From: Bacteroidota bacterium
GTDB taxonomy: Bacteria > Bacteroidota > Bacteroidia > Bacteroidales > Bacteroidaceae
Length of the DNA stretch: 52,992 bases
NCBI GenBank assembly: GCA_023425865.1
Contig: JAFABV010000063.1
Span: 1 to 52,992, forward strand
Reading direction: 5' to 3'
Below, piece by piece: positions 17,356-25,159 of the stretch (its first letter is position 1; every line of letters starts with the position of its first letter). Under the pieces are notes generated by a model, which did not search any database, was not told the DNA's origin, and was given only the letters and a program-made list of their open reading frames with translations. A program made the position numbers and the translations under genes.

Positions 17356-17458
17356 CATATTTTTTTGTTCGGTCACCACATCATCGTGCATAATTTCGTG
17401 GTCGTTTGTCGCTTCCAGAGTATGGTCGGGCCTGCCTGTCAGTAGACTTTGGCAACGA

Positions 17459-17504
17459 AAAGAGCCATGTCAGTTCTCTTTATGAGACGCTGACATGGCT
17501 CTTT
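17459..17504 (-). terminator. Terminator downstream of inositol-phosphate synthase
   Basis: A 15-bp perfect stem (17459-17473 with 17490-17504) around AGAGCCATGTCAG/CTGACATGGCTCT with a 16-nt loop, followed on the minus strand by TTTT. It separates the synthase from the next operon. Confidence 0.85.
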
Positions 17505-17563
17505 ATAGTCTTTTTGTCGCTACTTGTAGCGATCTGAAAAATTTGAGGTTAGGGGGCCGATGA

Positions 17564-18871
17564 TTAGTCGATTTCCTGGTCGGCCTCGTAGCCACCCATC
17601 TCGCGAATGGCGTTTTTCAGCATGACATACTGGTCGTAGAGGTTGTTGACAGGTTCCTCTTTCTGGGTGTAGTCGTGCATTGGGCTCTTGAGGAAGAAGC
17701 TCAAGAAGCGCTGGATGCCGAAGCGGCCGGCACGTGCGGCGAGGTCGCTCAGCAGCACGAGGTCGAGTACCAACGGCGCGGCGAGGATAGAGTCGCGGCA
17801 GAGGAAGTTGATCTTGATCTGCATGGGGTAGCCCATCCATCCAAAGATGTCGATGTTGTCCCAGCCCTCCTTGTCGTCGTTGCGTGGAGGATAATAGTTG
17901 ATACGCACCTTGTGGTAAATATTTCCATAGAGGTCGGGCTGGTCTTCCTTGCGCAGAATGGTTTCCAGGGTTGACAGTTTGCTCACCTCCTTGGTGTGGA
18001 AGTTGGCAGGCTCGTCGAGCACAAGACCGTCGCGGTTGCCAAGAATGTTGGTTGAGAACCAACCGTTGAGTCCTAAGTTGCGTACCTTGAGAATGGGTGA
18101 GAAGCCCGATTTCACGAGGGTCTGACCAGTCTTGAAGTCCTTGCCTGCAATGGGCATTTGGGTTTTCTCGGCCAGTTCCCACATGGCGGGAATGTCAACA
18201 GTGGTGTTGGGGGCACCCATGATGAAGGGGCATCCTTCGGTCAGGGCAGCGTAAGCATAGCACATTGACGGTGCGATGTGCGTGCGGTCGTCAGCCTTCA
18301 TGGCTGCTTCGAGGCTGGCCACGGTGGCGTGTACCTGCTCGTCAACGGGAACATAAATCTCGGTAGAGGCGGCCCAAATCATCACTACCCGGTTGACTCC
18401 GCTTTTGGCTTTGAAGTCGCGGATGTCTTGGCGCAGTGCCTCAACCATTTCCCAACGTGTCTTGCAGTCCTTGACATTGTCACCATCCAAGCGCTTGGCA
18501 AAGTTCTTGTCGAAGGCAGCTTTCATGGGAACAATCTTCTCCAGTTCGTCTCTCACGGGTTCGATGTCTTTGGCTTTGAGCACTTCGGCATAAACGGCAG
18601 CCTGATAAGCATTCTGTGGGTATACGTCCCAGCAAGCGAACTCGATGTCTTCCAGTTTGGCAATGGGGGCAATGTCGCCATAGTGGAGATACTGCTTTTC
18701 GCTGCCTTTGCCTACACGGATCTTGTCGTATTGGGTAACAGAGCCTATTGGTTTTGCGAGTCCTTTACGTGCCATCAGCACACCGGTCATAAATGTAGTA
18801 GCAACAGCACCGCAACCGACAACCATAACTCCCAGTTTGCCGTCGGCTGGTTTCACATTTGTTTGTTTCAT
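17564..18871 (-). CDS. ino1: Inositol-3-phosphate synthase (myo-inositol-1-phosphate synthase)
   Basis: A 435-aa protein that converts glucose-6-phosphate to inositol-3-phosphate with NAD+. The N-terminal Rossmann segment carries VVGCGAVATTFMTG (about 17-30). Synthase features include VVMIWAASTE, the catalytic-domain stretch GKDFKTGQTLVKSGF (about 235-250) with its Lys, and NILGNRDG. The C-terminal region NYYPPRNDDKEGWDNIDIFG and CRDSILAAPLVLDL matches the family. In Bacteroidetes this enzyme starts inositol-lipid synthesis; the other genes of that pathway are not adjacent here. It is monocistronic: own -7 box and a strong terminator. Confidence 0.95.
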   Translation of the reverse strand: MKQTNVKPADGKLGVMVVGCGAVATTFMTGVLMARKGLAKPIGSVTQYDKIRVGKGSEKQYLHYGDIAPIAKLEDIEFACWDVYPQNAYQAAVYAEVLKAKDIEPVRDELEKIVPMKAAFDKNFAKRLDGDNVKDCKTRWEMVEALRQDIRDFKAKSGVNRVVMIWAASTEIYVPVDEQVHATVASLEAAMKADDRTHIAPSMCYAYAALTEGCPFIMGAPNTTVDIPAMWELAEKTQMPIAGKDFKTGQTLVKSGFSPILKVRNLGLNGWFSTNILGNRDGLVLDEPANFHTKEVSKLSTLETILRKEDQPDLYGNIYHKVRINYYPPRNDDKEGWDNIDIFGWMGYPMQIKINFLCRDSILAAPLVLDLVLLSDLAARAGRFGIQRFLSFFLKSPMHDYTQKEEPVNNLYDQYVMLKNAIREMGGYEADQEID

Positions 18872-18900
18872 TTTTATTGATAAGAATTAATTTTTGCCTC

Positions 18901-18908
18901 CAAAATTA
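18901..18908 (-). promoter_or_regulatory. -7 box of inositol-3-phosphate synthase
   Basis: The minus strand reads TAATTTTG, 30 bp before the start codon. The -33 element is unclear. The remainder of 18909-19179 holds no gene. Confidence 0.55.
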
Positions 18909-19179
18909 ATACATTTTTTGACGCTTTAGTAGTTTATTAAGTTAACTTTATAGGTTTTAACAATAGTTACACTATGCTAACCTTTGCCAAGAATACTATG
19001 CGTGGGGCGGGAGAGGGTGGCGTATCAGCATGCTACATGGGCAGGGCTTTGTCGTTTGCCGCCCATCATTTGCGTATAATAAAATAAGGTGAAATAAGCA
19101 AGAAATACTGAATAAGTATACCGTAAACTTGATATAGCTTACTTTTTCTTACTTTTTTATTAAAAAATATATCGTTTTG

Positions 19180-19210
19180 TTTGTATTTTGCAAGATATGC
19201 TTTATCTTTG
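19180..19210 (+). promoter_or_regulatory. gdhA promoter
   Basis: TTTG (19180-19183), 19 nt, TATCTTTG (19203-19210): an exact match to the Bacteroidetes consensus. It predicts a leader of about 75-80 nt. Confidence 0.85.
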
Positions 19211-19294
19211 CAAACGAAATAAGACGGGCAGAGCGATTGCGCCTTATCGAGCAAACAACAACGATTACAACCAACCAATAAAGATTATAGATGT

Positions 19295-20632
19295 ATGAAA
19301 GCAACAGAAGTGTTAGCTAAGTTAGAGCAGCGTTTCCCCAATCAGCCGGAATATTTTCAGGCCGTGGAGGAGGTTTTGGAATCGATTGAAGAGGAGTACA
19401 ACAAGCATCCGGAGTTTGACCGTGTCAACCTGATTGAGCGGCTTTGTATTCCTGACCGTATCGTGAAGTTCCGTGTAAACTGGGTAGACGACAAGGGTAA
19501 CGTGCAGACCAATATGGGTTATCGCGTGCAGCACAACAACGCCATTGGTCCGTACAAAGGCGGTTTGCGTTTCCACGCTTCAGTGAACGAGAGCATCCTG
19601 AAGTTCCTTGCCTTCGAGCAGACCTTCAAGAACTCGCTCACCACACTGCCCATGGGCGGTGGCAAGGGTGGTTCAGACTTCTCTCCCCGCGGCAAGTCGA
19701 ACGCCGAGGTGATGCGCTTCTGCCAGGCTTTCATGCGCGAGTTGTGGAACTACATTGGTCCTGATTGTGACGTTCCTGCAGGCGACATCGGTGTAGGTGG
19801 TCGTGAGGTAGGCTTCATGTTTGGTCAGTACAAGGCGCTCACCCGCCAGTTTGTGGGCATCCTCACTGGTAAGGGGCAGGAGTTTGGTGGTTCAAACATC
19901 CGTCCGGAGGCAACGGGTTATGGCAATGTGTATTTCCTCCAGAGCATGCTCAAGACCCGCAATATCGACCTCAAGGGCAAGAAGGTGCTCGTGTCGGGAG
20001 CCGGCAATGTGGCTCAGTACACCATCGAGAAGCTGCTTGAGCTGGGAGCTATCCCCATGTCGGTGTCTGACTCCGATGGCTACGTGTACGATCCGGATGG
20101 TATCGACGAGAAGAAGCTTGCCTACATCATGGAACTCAAGAACGTGGAGCGCGGTCGTATCAGCGAGTATGTAGAAGAGTATCCCAATGCCAAGTATGTG
20201 GCTGGTGCCAAGCCTTGGTTTGAGAAGGCCGACATCGCCACGCCTTGCGCTACACAGAATGAGATCAATGAGGAAGCTGCCAAGGCACTGGTTGCCAATG
20301 GCGTCATTGCTGTGAGCGAGGGTGCCAACATGCCTTCTACCCCTGAGGCCATCAAGGTGTTCCAGGACAACAAGTTGCTTTACTGCCCGGGCAAGGCCAG
20401 CAACGCCGGTGGCGTGGCTGTGTCGGGATTGGAAATGAGCCAGAACTCAGAGCGCCTGAAGTGGAGCCGCGAAGAGGTAGACCAGAAACTGAAAGACATC
20501 ATGAGCGATATTCACGAGAACTGCGTGAAGTATGGCACACAGCCCGACGGATACATCAACTACGTGAAGGGCGCCAACGTGGCCGGATTCCTCAAGGTGG
20601 CCAAGGCCATGATGGCACAGGGCGTGATTTAA
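19295..20632 (+). CDS. gdhA: NADP-type glutamate dehydrogenase, hexameric
   Basis: A 445-aa protein of the usual length for the small hexameric class. It interconverts 2-oxoglutarate plus ammonium and glutamate and is the main ammonium-assimilation enzyme in gut Bacteroidales. The substrate domain has NAIGPYKGGLRFH and the active-site stretch PMGGGKGGSDFSPRGKS (Lys of GGKGG). A conserved acidic residue lies in DVPAGDIGVGGRE. The nucleotide domain has VSGAGNVAQYTIEKL (about 229-243). A consensus promoter and a downstream hairpin make it monocistronic. NADP preference is inferred from similarity to the GdhA class. Confidence 0.97.
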   Translation: MKATEVLAKLEQRFPNQPEYFQAVEEVLESIEEEYNKHPEFDRVNLIERLCIPDRIVKFRVNWVDDKGNVQTNMGYRVQHNNAIGPYKGGLRFHASVNESILKFLAFEQTFKNSLTTLPMGGGKGGSDFSPRGKSNAEVMRFCQAFMRELWNYIGPDCDVPAGDIGVGGREVGFMFGQYKALTRQFVGILTGKGQEFGGSNIRPEATGYGNVYFLQSMLKTRNIDLKGKKVLVSGAGNVAQYTIEKLLELGAIPMSVSDSDGYVYDPDGIDEKKLAYIMELKNVERGRISEYVEEYPNAKYVAGAKPWFEKADIATPCATQNEINEEAAKALVANGVIAVSEGANMPSTPEAIKVFQDNKLLYCPGKASNAGGVAVSGLEMSQNSERLKWSREEVDQKLKDIMSDIHENCVKYGTQPDGYINYVKGANVAGFLKVAKAMMAQGVI

Positions 20633-20665
20633 GAAACCCTGAAGCCAATCCACCGAAACAATTTT

Positions 20666-20695
20666 ACGGGAAACTGTCGGCAGACGGTTTCCCGT
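20666..20695 (+). terminator. gdhA terminator
   Basis: ACGGGAAAC (20666-20674) pairs with GTTTCCCGT (20687-20695) around a 12-nt loop, followed by TTGTTCTTCTC. Confidence 0.8.
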
Positions 20696-20839
20696 TTGTT
20701 CTTCTCAATGCTTACACCTTATATTATTACACCTTATTATATTATATAATACCAGGTTATTTCACCTGTAATGTATGGTGTGTGTCGTAAACCACCCATG
20801 AAGCAGGCGCAAACCATGGGGTTAGTCATGATAAATGGC

Positions 20840-21283
20840 GCAGTTATGAGCCCTAAGGCTGCCGTTTCACGTGCCCTCCGTGCCTATGGCAAGGGCGGGC
20901 TGGCTCAATGAGAAGCCCCAAGTCAACGGATAGTTTCATATAGAATCATCTTATGGTTTTATATAGAACCATCTGATGGTTTAATATAGAATTATCGGAT
21001 GGTTTTATATAGAACCATCGGACTGTTCGGTGCGAACGGTTGGGCGCAGGCATGGAGATGGGTCGACGTGCGGGATGGCAACTGTGGCCAAGAAGGTGGC
21101 TTAGGCAAGACGCCACGGAGGGTATGCGGATACGGATACATGGGGCTGATGCCACGGTTTCAAGCTGCACTGTCTGTGCAACGCCGCAGGAGAGGTGACA
21201 GCGCGCTGTCTTACAGGGGCAAACGTTGATGGCAGCGACGGCCGGGAACTGTTTGCATGCTCATCTTATCCCCAACTCGCGTA
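20840..21283 (+). repeat. Composite intergenic element, copy A
   Basis: This stretch matches the reverse complement of 39266-39603 along nearly its whole length. Shared anchors in the same order are GCAGTTATG, CCTATGGCAAGGGCGGGC, GGCTCAATGAGAAGC, the 23-bp palindrome array, TGCGAACGGTTGGGCG, GGCATGGAGATGGG, CAAGACGCCACGG, GGATACGGATA and CTGTTTGCATGCTCATCTTA. Copy A has about 105 extra bases (about 21141-21245) absent from copy B. No coding potential was seen. It ends about 60 bp before the rpsF -7 box. Confidence 0.88.
20929..21020. repeat. 23-bp palindrome array, locus 2 (4 units)
   Basis: Four units of exactly 23 bp start at 20929, 20952, 20975 and 20998. The fourth is nearly perfectly palindromic, with GATGGTT and AACCATC arms around a TTATATAG centre. 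It lies inside composite element A. Confidence 0.9.
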
Positions 21284-21342
21284 ATATATGTTAAATCGTG
21301 AAAAAACAACACGCGGGCACCCATGTTGTGCATATTATTTTG

Positions 21343-21350
21343 TACCTTTG
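21343..21350 (+). promoter_or_regulatory. -7 box of the rpsF-rpsR-rplI operon
   Basis: TACCTTTG matches TAnnTTTG, 44 bp before the rpsF start; -33 is not clear. Confidence 0.6.
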
Positions 21351-21394
21351 CATCCGCATTTTGCAATTAACAATTCATTTATTTACAAAGTAGT

Positions 21395-21742
21395 ATGAAT
21401 CATTACGAAACCGTTTTCATTTTGACTCCCGTTTTGTCTGATGAACAGATGAAGGAAACGGTCGCTAAATTCACGAAGCTGCTCAAGGACAATGGTGCAG
21501 AGATTCTGAATGAAGAGGCCTGGGGTTTGAAGAAGATGGCTTACGCTATTGACAAGAAATCTACAGGTTTCTATTGCCTGGTAGAGTTCAATGCAGAGCC
21601 ATCAGTAGTTGACACCCTCGAGACCGGCTATCGCCGTGACGAGAAAGTTATTCGTTTTATGACCGTGAAGCTCGACAAGTATGCTGCTGCCTATGCAGAG
21701 AAGCGTCGCGCTAAGTGGGCTGCAAAGAAAGTGGAGGCATAA
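21395..21742 (+). CDS. rpsF: 30S ribosomal protein S6 (bS6)
   Basis: A 115-aa protein. The N-terminal MNHYETVFILTPVLSDEQ and EEAWGLKKMAYAIDKKSTGFY are diagnostic for bS6. The protein binds 16S rRNA as a heterodimer with bS18, encoded just downstream. It is the first gene of the conserved rpsF-rpsR-rplI cluster. The C-terminus is Lys/Arg/Ala-rich. Confidence 0.97.
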   Translation: MNHYETVFILTPVLSDEQMKETVAKFTKLLKDNGAEILNEEAWGLKKMAYAIDKKSTGFYCLVEFNAEPSVVDTLETGYRRDEKVIRFMTVKLDKYAAAYAEKRRAKWAAKKVEA

Positions 21743-21744
21743 TT

Positions 21745-22011
21745 ATGGCAGAGAAATCAGAAATCCGTTATTTGACCGCTCCTTCTATTGACATCAAGAA
21801 GAAGAAGTATTGCCGTTTCAAGAAAAGCGGCATCAAGTATATTGACTACAAGGATCCCGAGTTCCTCAAGAAGTTCTTGAACGAGCAGGGTAAGATCCTT
21901 CCCCGCCGCATCACCGGTACTTCTCTGAAGTATCAGCGTCGTGTGGCCCAGGCCGTGAAGCGCGCTCGTCAGATCGCTCTGCTTCCCTACGTAACTGATA
22001 TGATGAAGTAA
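21745..22011 (+). CDS. rpsR: 30S ribosomal protein S18 (bS18)
   Basis: 88 aa from the ATG at 21745, two bases after the rpsF stop; an upstream in-frame ATG at 21715 would lie inside rpsF and is less likely. KKKYCRFKKSGIKYIDYKD, FLNEQGKILPRRITGTSLK and VKRARQIALLPYV are the bS18 signatures. It pairs with bS6 on the platform of the small subunit. Confidence 0.97.
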   Translation: MAEKSEIRYLTAPSIDIKKKKYCRFKKSGIKYIDYKDPEFLKKFLNEQGKILPRRITGTSLKYQRRVAQAVKRARQIALLPYVTDMMK

Positions 22012-22027
22012 GAAAAGGAGGCAAACT

Positions 22028-22555
22028 ATGGATATTATTCTGAAAGAAGATATTATCGGTCTTGGATACAAGAACGATATCGTGAATGTGAAGAACGGTT
22101 ACGGCCGTAACTATCTCATCCCGAAGGGTCTGGGCGTCATCGCTTCTCCCAGTGCCCGTAAGGTGTTGGCCGAGAACCTGCGTCAGCAGGCCAGCAAGCT
22201 CGCCGCTCAGAAGGCTGAGGCCGAGAAGCGCGCTGAGGCTCTGCAGAACGTAGCCCTGGTGATTGCCGCCAAGGTTGCTGTTACAGGTCACCTGTATGGT
22301 TCAGTCAATGCAGCTACCGTAGCTGACGAGCTTGCTAAGCTCGGCATCGAGGTAGATCGCAAGATTGTTACCATGCGCGACGCTCGTAAGGTAGGTGACT
22401 ATGAGGCAGTGGTTCACTTCCACAAGGAGGTTGAGGTAAAGGTACCTGTAAAGGTGGTTGCCGAGAACGCTCCCGAGCCCGTAGCTGTTGAGGAGACTCC
22501 CGCTGAGGCTCCCGTAGCTGAGGCTGCTGCCGAGGAAGCTCCCGCAGCTGAGTAA
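22028..22555 (+). CDS. rplI: 50S ribosomal protein L9 (bL9) with Ala/Pro/Glu tail
   Basis: A 175-aa protein. The N-terminal domain has ILKEDIIGLGYKNDIVNVK and GYGRNYLIPKGLGVIA; a long helix follows, then a C-terminal rRNA-binding domain. It is about 25 residues longer than the 149-aa E. coli protein because of a low-complexity acidic tail (EETPAEAPVAEAAAEEAPAAE, from about residue 155). Third gene of the operon, 16 bp after rpsR. Confidence 0.96.
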   Translation: MDIILKEDIIGLGYKNDIVNVKNGYGRNYLIPKGLGVIASPSARKVLAENLRQQASKLAAQKAEAEKRAEALQNVALVIAAKVAVTGHLYGSVNAATVADELAKLGIEVDRKIVTMRDARKVGDYEAVVHFHKEVEVKVPVKVVAENAPEPVAVEETPAEAPVAEAAAEEAPAAE

Positions 22556-22594
22556 TTAAGAACGCATTTTTAGCACTGTAAAGCTAATCAATAG

Positions 22595-22626
22595 AAGTCC
22601 CGGTCACCGCAAGGTGCCCGGGACTT
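22595..22626. terminator. Bidirectional terminator between rplI and the acyltransferase
   Basis: AAGTCCCGG (22595-22603) pairs with CCGGGACTT (22618-22626); the inner CACC/GGTG extends the stem to a GCAA-type loop. It serves both convergent transcripts. Confidence 0.85.
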
Positions 22627-22631
22627 TGCCG

Positions 22632-23798
22632 TTATGGTTGTGTTGTCACGTGGATCTTGCGCGACAGCCATTGTCTCACGGGGATGTCGTAGAACTTGAG
22701 ACACGCCGCGGCCAGTAGCACGCTTACGGCGCAGGTGGCGGCCACCATAGGCCATGTTTCTGCCAGCGTGTAGCGTTTGTTGTCGATCAGCCACGCGTAG
22801 AAAAGATACATCACTGGGTAATGAACAATGTAGAGTGGGTAAGAAATATTGCCCATCCAGTTGCATACGGCAGTAGAAAAATTGTCGGAGGTGATACCCG
22901 AGGCGCCGAGCCACACAAGGATAGGGAAGGCAATGGCGACACAGAAGAGTTCATAGAGTCCGTTGGCACACAGCATGTCATTGCCGGGAATATACGGCAC
23001 GGAGAACAGCGCCGCCAGGGCGATGCTGGCCATCCAGAAGATGCCACGAACCTTGACAGGCCTGAAGAGGCGTGCCAAAAGCATGCCGAACGTGAGTGGA
23101 AAGGTCATGCGGACGAAGCCCCCAAAGAAGTTGACGGCATCTAAGGTCCAGCCCACGCCCATGCTGCCATAGCCAGACACATCGCCCACGGCTATCCACG
23201 CCCAAGTGGCACCGCTGGCCATCACCAAGAGCGTGAGGCCCGTGACAGACAAACGTCGGATGACCAGCGCGTAGACCACGTTGCCGATGTATTCAAAAAA
23301 CAGCGACCATGCCGGGCCGTTGAGTGGGAACATCTCGCCGTTGCCCCGTATCTCATACCCTGCGCCCGGATAGGCGGGGAGGAAAAGGCAGGTGAGGAGA
23401 AAGGCCACCAGCACCCATACGGCGGGCGTGTGCGTGCCGTCCCACTTCACGCCGCCTTGCAGCAAAAAGGTCACGGTGCCGATAAGGGCACCCATGATGA
23501 TCATGGGATGCAGGCGGATGAGGCGGCGCTTGAAAAACTGCCAGGTCGTCATCCTGCCGTTCCAGCGGTCGTCGTAGGCATAGCTGATGACAAAGCCTGA
23601 AAGCATGAAGAAGAAATCAACGGCCAGATAGCCGTGGTTGAAGCTGTCTATCACGGGTGCGCCCTTGGCAAAGGCAAAGCCCTCGAAGATGTGATACCAC
23701 ACCACCATGAGTGCGGCTGCCCCACGCAGTCCGTCGAGAATGTTGTAATGCGGCTTGGTGTCGGCAAATCCCACCGACGCGGTCGTCTTGATAGTCAT
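22632..23798 (-). CDS. Acyltransferase family 3 (OafA/YrhL-like) membrane protein
   Basis: A 388-aa protein. The N-terminal motif NILDGLRGAAALMVVWYHI (about 19-38) has the conserved Arg and His of this family, followed by AVDFFFMLSGFVISYAYDDR. About ten membrane segments run to the C-terminus. Such proteins acetylate or succinylate O-antigen, peptidoglycan or exported glycans. It is monocistronic, with its own -7 box. The acceptor cannot be told from the context. Confidence 0.92.
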   Translation of the reverse strand: MTIKTTASVGFADTKPHYNILDGLRGAAALMVVWYHIFEGFAFAKGAPVIDSFNHGYLAVDFFFMLSGFVISYAYDDRWNGRMTTWQFFKRRLIRLHPMIIMGALIGTVTFLLQGGVKWDGTHTPAVWVLVAFLLTCLFLPAYPGAGYEIRGNGEMFPLNGPAWSLFFEYIGNVVYALVIRRLSVTGLTLLVMASGATWAWIAVGDVSGYGSMGVGWTLDAVNFFGGFVRMTFPLTFGMLLARLFRPVKVRGIFWMASIALAALFSVPYIPGNDMLCANGLYELFCVAIAFPILVWLGASGITSDNFSTAVCNWMGNISYPLYIVHYPVMYLFYAWLIDNKRYTLAETWPMVAATCAVSVLLAAACLKFYDIPVRQWLSRKIHVTTQP

Positions 23799-23859
23799 GT
23801 CACTGTAGGTTGTTGTAAGGATGAAGGTTGGTTGTGTGTGTTGAAAACTTTTCGTTTAT

Positions 23860-23867
23860 CAAAGTTA
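23860..23867 (-). promoter_or_regulatory. -7 box of the OafA-like gene
   Basis: The minus strand reads TAACTTTG, 61 bp before the start codon. The -33 element is unclear. Between here and 24105 nothing else is recognised. Confidence 0.55.
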
Positions 23868-24105
23868 GCAAATAATATCCATACCTGCACGCATGCACCC
23901 CGTAAAATGTGACGATAGCGGCGAAAAAAGCGTTGTGTCACCGCCCGGGCCTTCCCGCCCGTGCTTTCAGCCGTGGTATTCTCGTGCTCGTATTCTGGTC
24001 TGCACGCGCTTATACTGTTGGCTTACCTGCTTTTAGGCTGCTTTTAGGCAAGCTTCGCCCCCTATTTTCTCTGCCCCACAGCGCCGCAAATTGAAAAAAA
24101 AGTAG

Positions 24106-24113
24106 TAATTTTG
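24106..24113 (+). promoter_or_regulatory. -7 box of fabD
   Basis: TAATTTTG matches TAnnTTTG, 43 bp before fabD; a TTG further upstream has non-consensus spacing (12 nt). Confidence 0.55.
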
Positions 24114-24156
24114 CAATCTATAATCAAAGTAACTATCACATTATAAAATAAAGACA

Positions 24157-25044
24157 ATGAAAGCATTTGTATTCCCCGGACAGGGTTCTCAGTTTGTAGG
24201 CATGGGTAAGGACCTCTACGATACCAACCCGCTGGCTAAGGAACTGTTTGACAAGGCCGACGAGATTCTCGGATTCAAGATTACAGAGATCATGTTTGCC
24301 GGTACCGACGATCAGCTCAAGGAAACCAAGGTGACACAGCCCGCAGTGTTCTTGCACAGCGTGATCTCTGCCCTCTGTCTGGGCGACGACTTCAAGCCTG
24401 CCATGACTGCCGGTCACTCTCTCGGCGAGTTTTCTGCATTGGTAGCTGCCGGCGCGCTTACTTTTGAGGATGGTCTCCGCCTGGTAGCGGCCCGTGCCAA
24501 TGCCATGCAGAAGTGCTGCGAGGCTACTCCCGGCACCATGGCTGCCATCATCGGTCTGCCCGATGAGAAGGTTGAGGAGATTTGTGCCGCTGTCAACAAA
24601 GACGGCAAGGTGGTTGTCGCTGCCAACTACAACTGCCCTGGCCAGTTGGTGATTTCGGGTAACGACGCTGGTATTGCCGAGGCTTGCGAGCAGCTCAAGG
24701 CTGCCGGTGCCAAGCGGGCCCTGCCCCTGAAGGTGGGTGGCGCTTTCCACTCTCCGCTCATGCAGGCCGCCAAGGACGAGCTTCAGGCCGCCATCGAGGC
24801 AACAAGCTTCAAGGCTCCCGTTTGTCCCGTATACCAGAACGTGGATGGCAAACCTCACACCGAGGCTGAGGAAATCAAGCAGAACCTCATCGCGCAGCTC
24901 ACCAGTTCGGTGCGCTGGACCTCAAGTGTGCAGAACATGATTGCCGACGGTGCCGACGACTTCACAGAGTGTGGCCCGGGCAATGCCTTGCAGGGTATGA
25001 TTGGCCGTATCGACAAGACTGTGGCTGCCCACGGCATAGCTTAA
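24157..25044 (+). CDS. fabD: Malonyl-CoA:ACP transacylase
   Basis: A 295-aa protein. It loads malonyl units onto acyl carrier protein for fatty-acid synthesis. VFPGQGSQFVGMG is at the N-terminus; the nucleophile is S88 in AGHSLGE, and the catalytic His is H198 in GGAFHSPLM. The C-terminal TECGPGNALQGMI is typical. It stands alone with its own promoter box and a terminator. Confidence 0.97.
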   Translation: MKAFVFPGQGSQFVGMGKDLYDTNPLAKELFDKADEILGFKITEIMFAGTDDQLKETKVTQPAVFLHSVISALCLGDDFKPAMTAGHSLGEFSALVAAGALTFEDGLRLVAARANAMQKCCEATPGTMAAIIGLPDEKVEEICAAVNKDGKVVVAANYNCPGQLVISGNDAGIAEACEQLKAAGAKRALPLKVGGAFHSPLMQAAKDELQAAIEATSFKAPVCPVYQNVDGKPHTEAEEIKQNLIAQLTSSVRWTSSVQNMIADGADDFTECGPGNALQGMIGRIDKTVAAHGIA

Positions 25045-25057
25045 TATTAACGCATAG

Positions 25058-25091
25058 AGAGACTGTATCCGGATAGCAGGGTATAGTCTCT
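25058..25091 (+). terminator. fabD terminator
   Basis: AGAGACTGTA (25058-25067) pairs with TATAGTCTCT (25082-25091), with one G-U pair, followed by a T-rich tract. Confidence 0.82.
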
Positions 25092-25159
25092 TTTCTTTTC
25101 TATAGAACACATGTCTTGCACTACCTTACACCGTATGTGTGCAACATGTATGGACGCGG

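Noticed and set aside
20840..21283. Composite element as an insertion sequence
   Set aside because: No transposase, no clear terminal inverted repeats, and no target duplication seen; only non-autonomous mobility remains possible.
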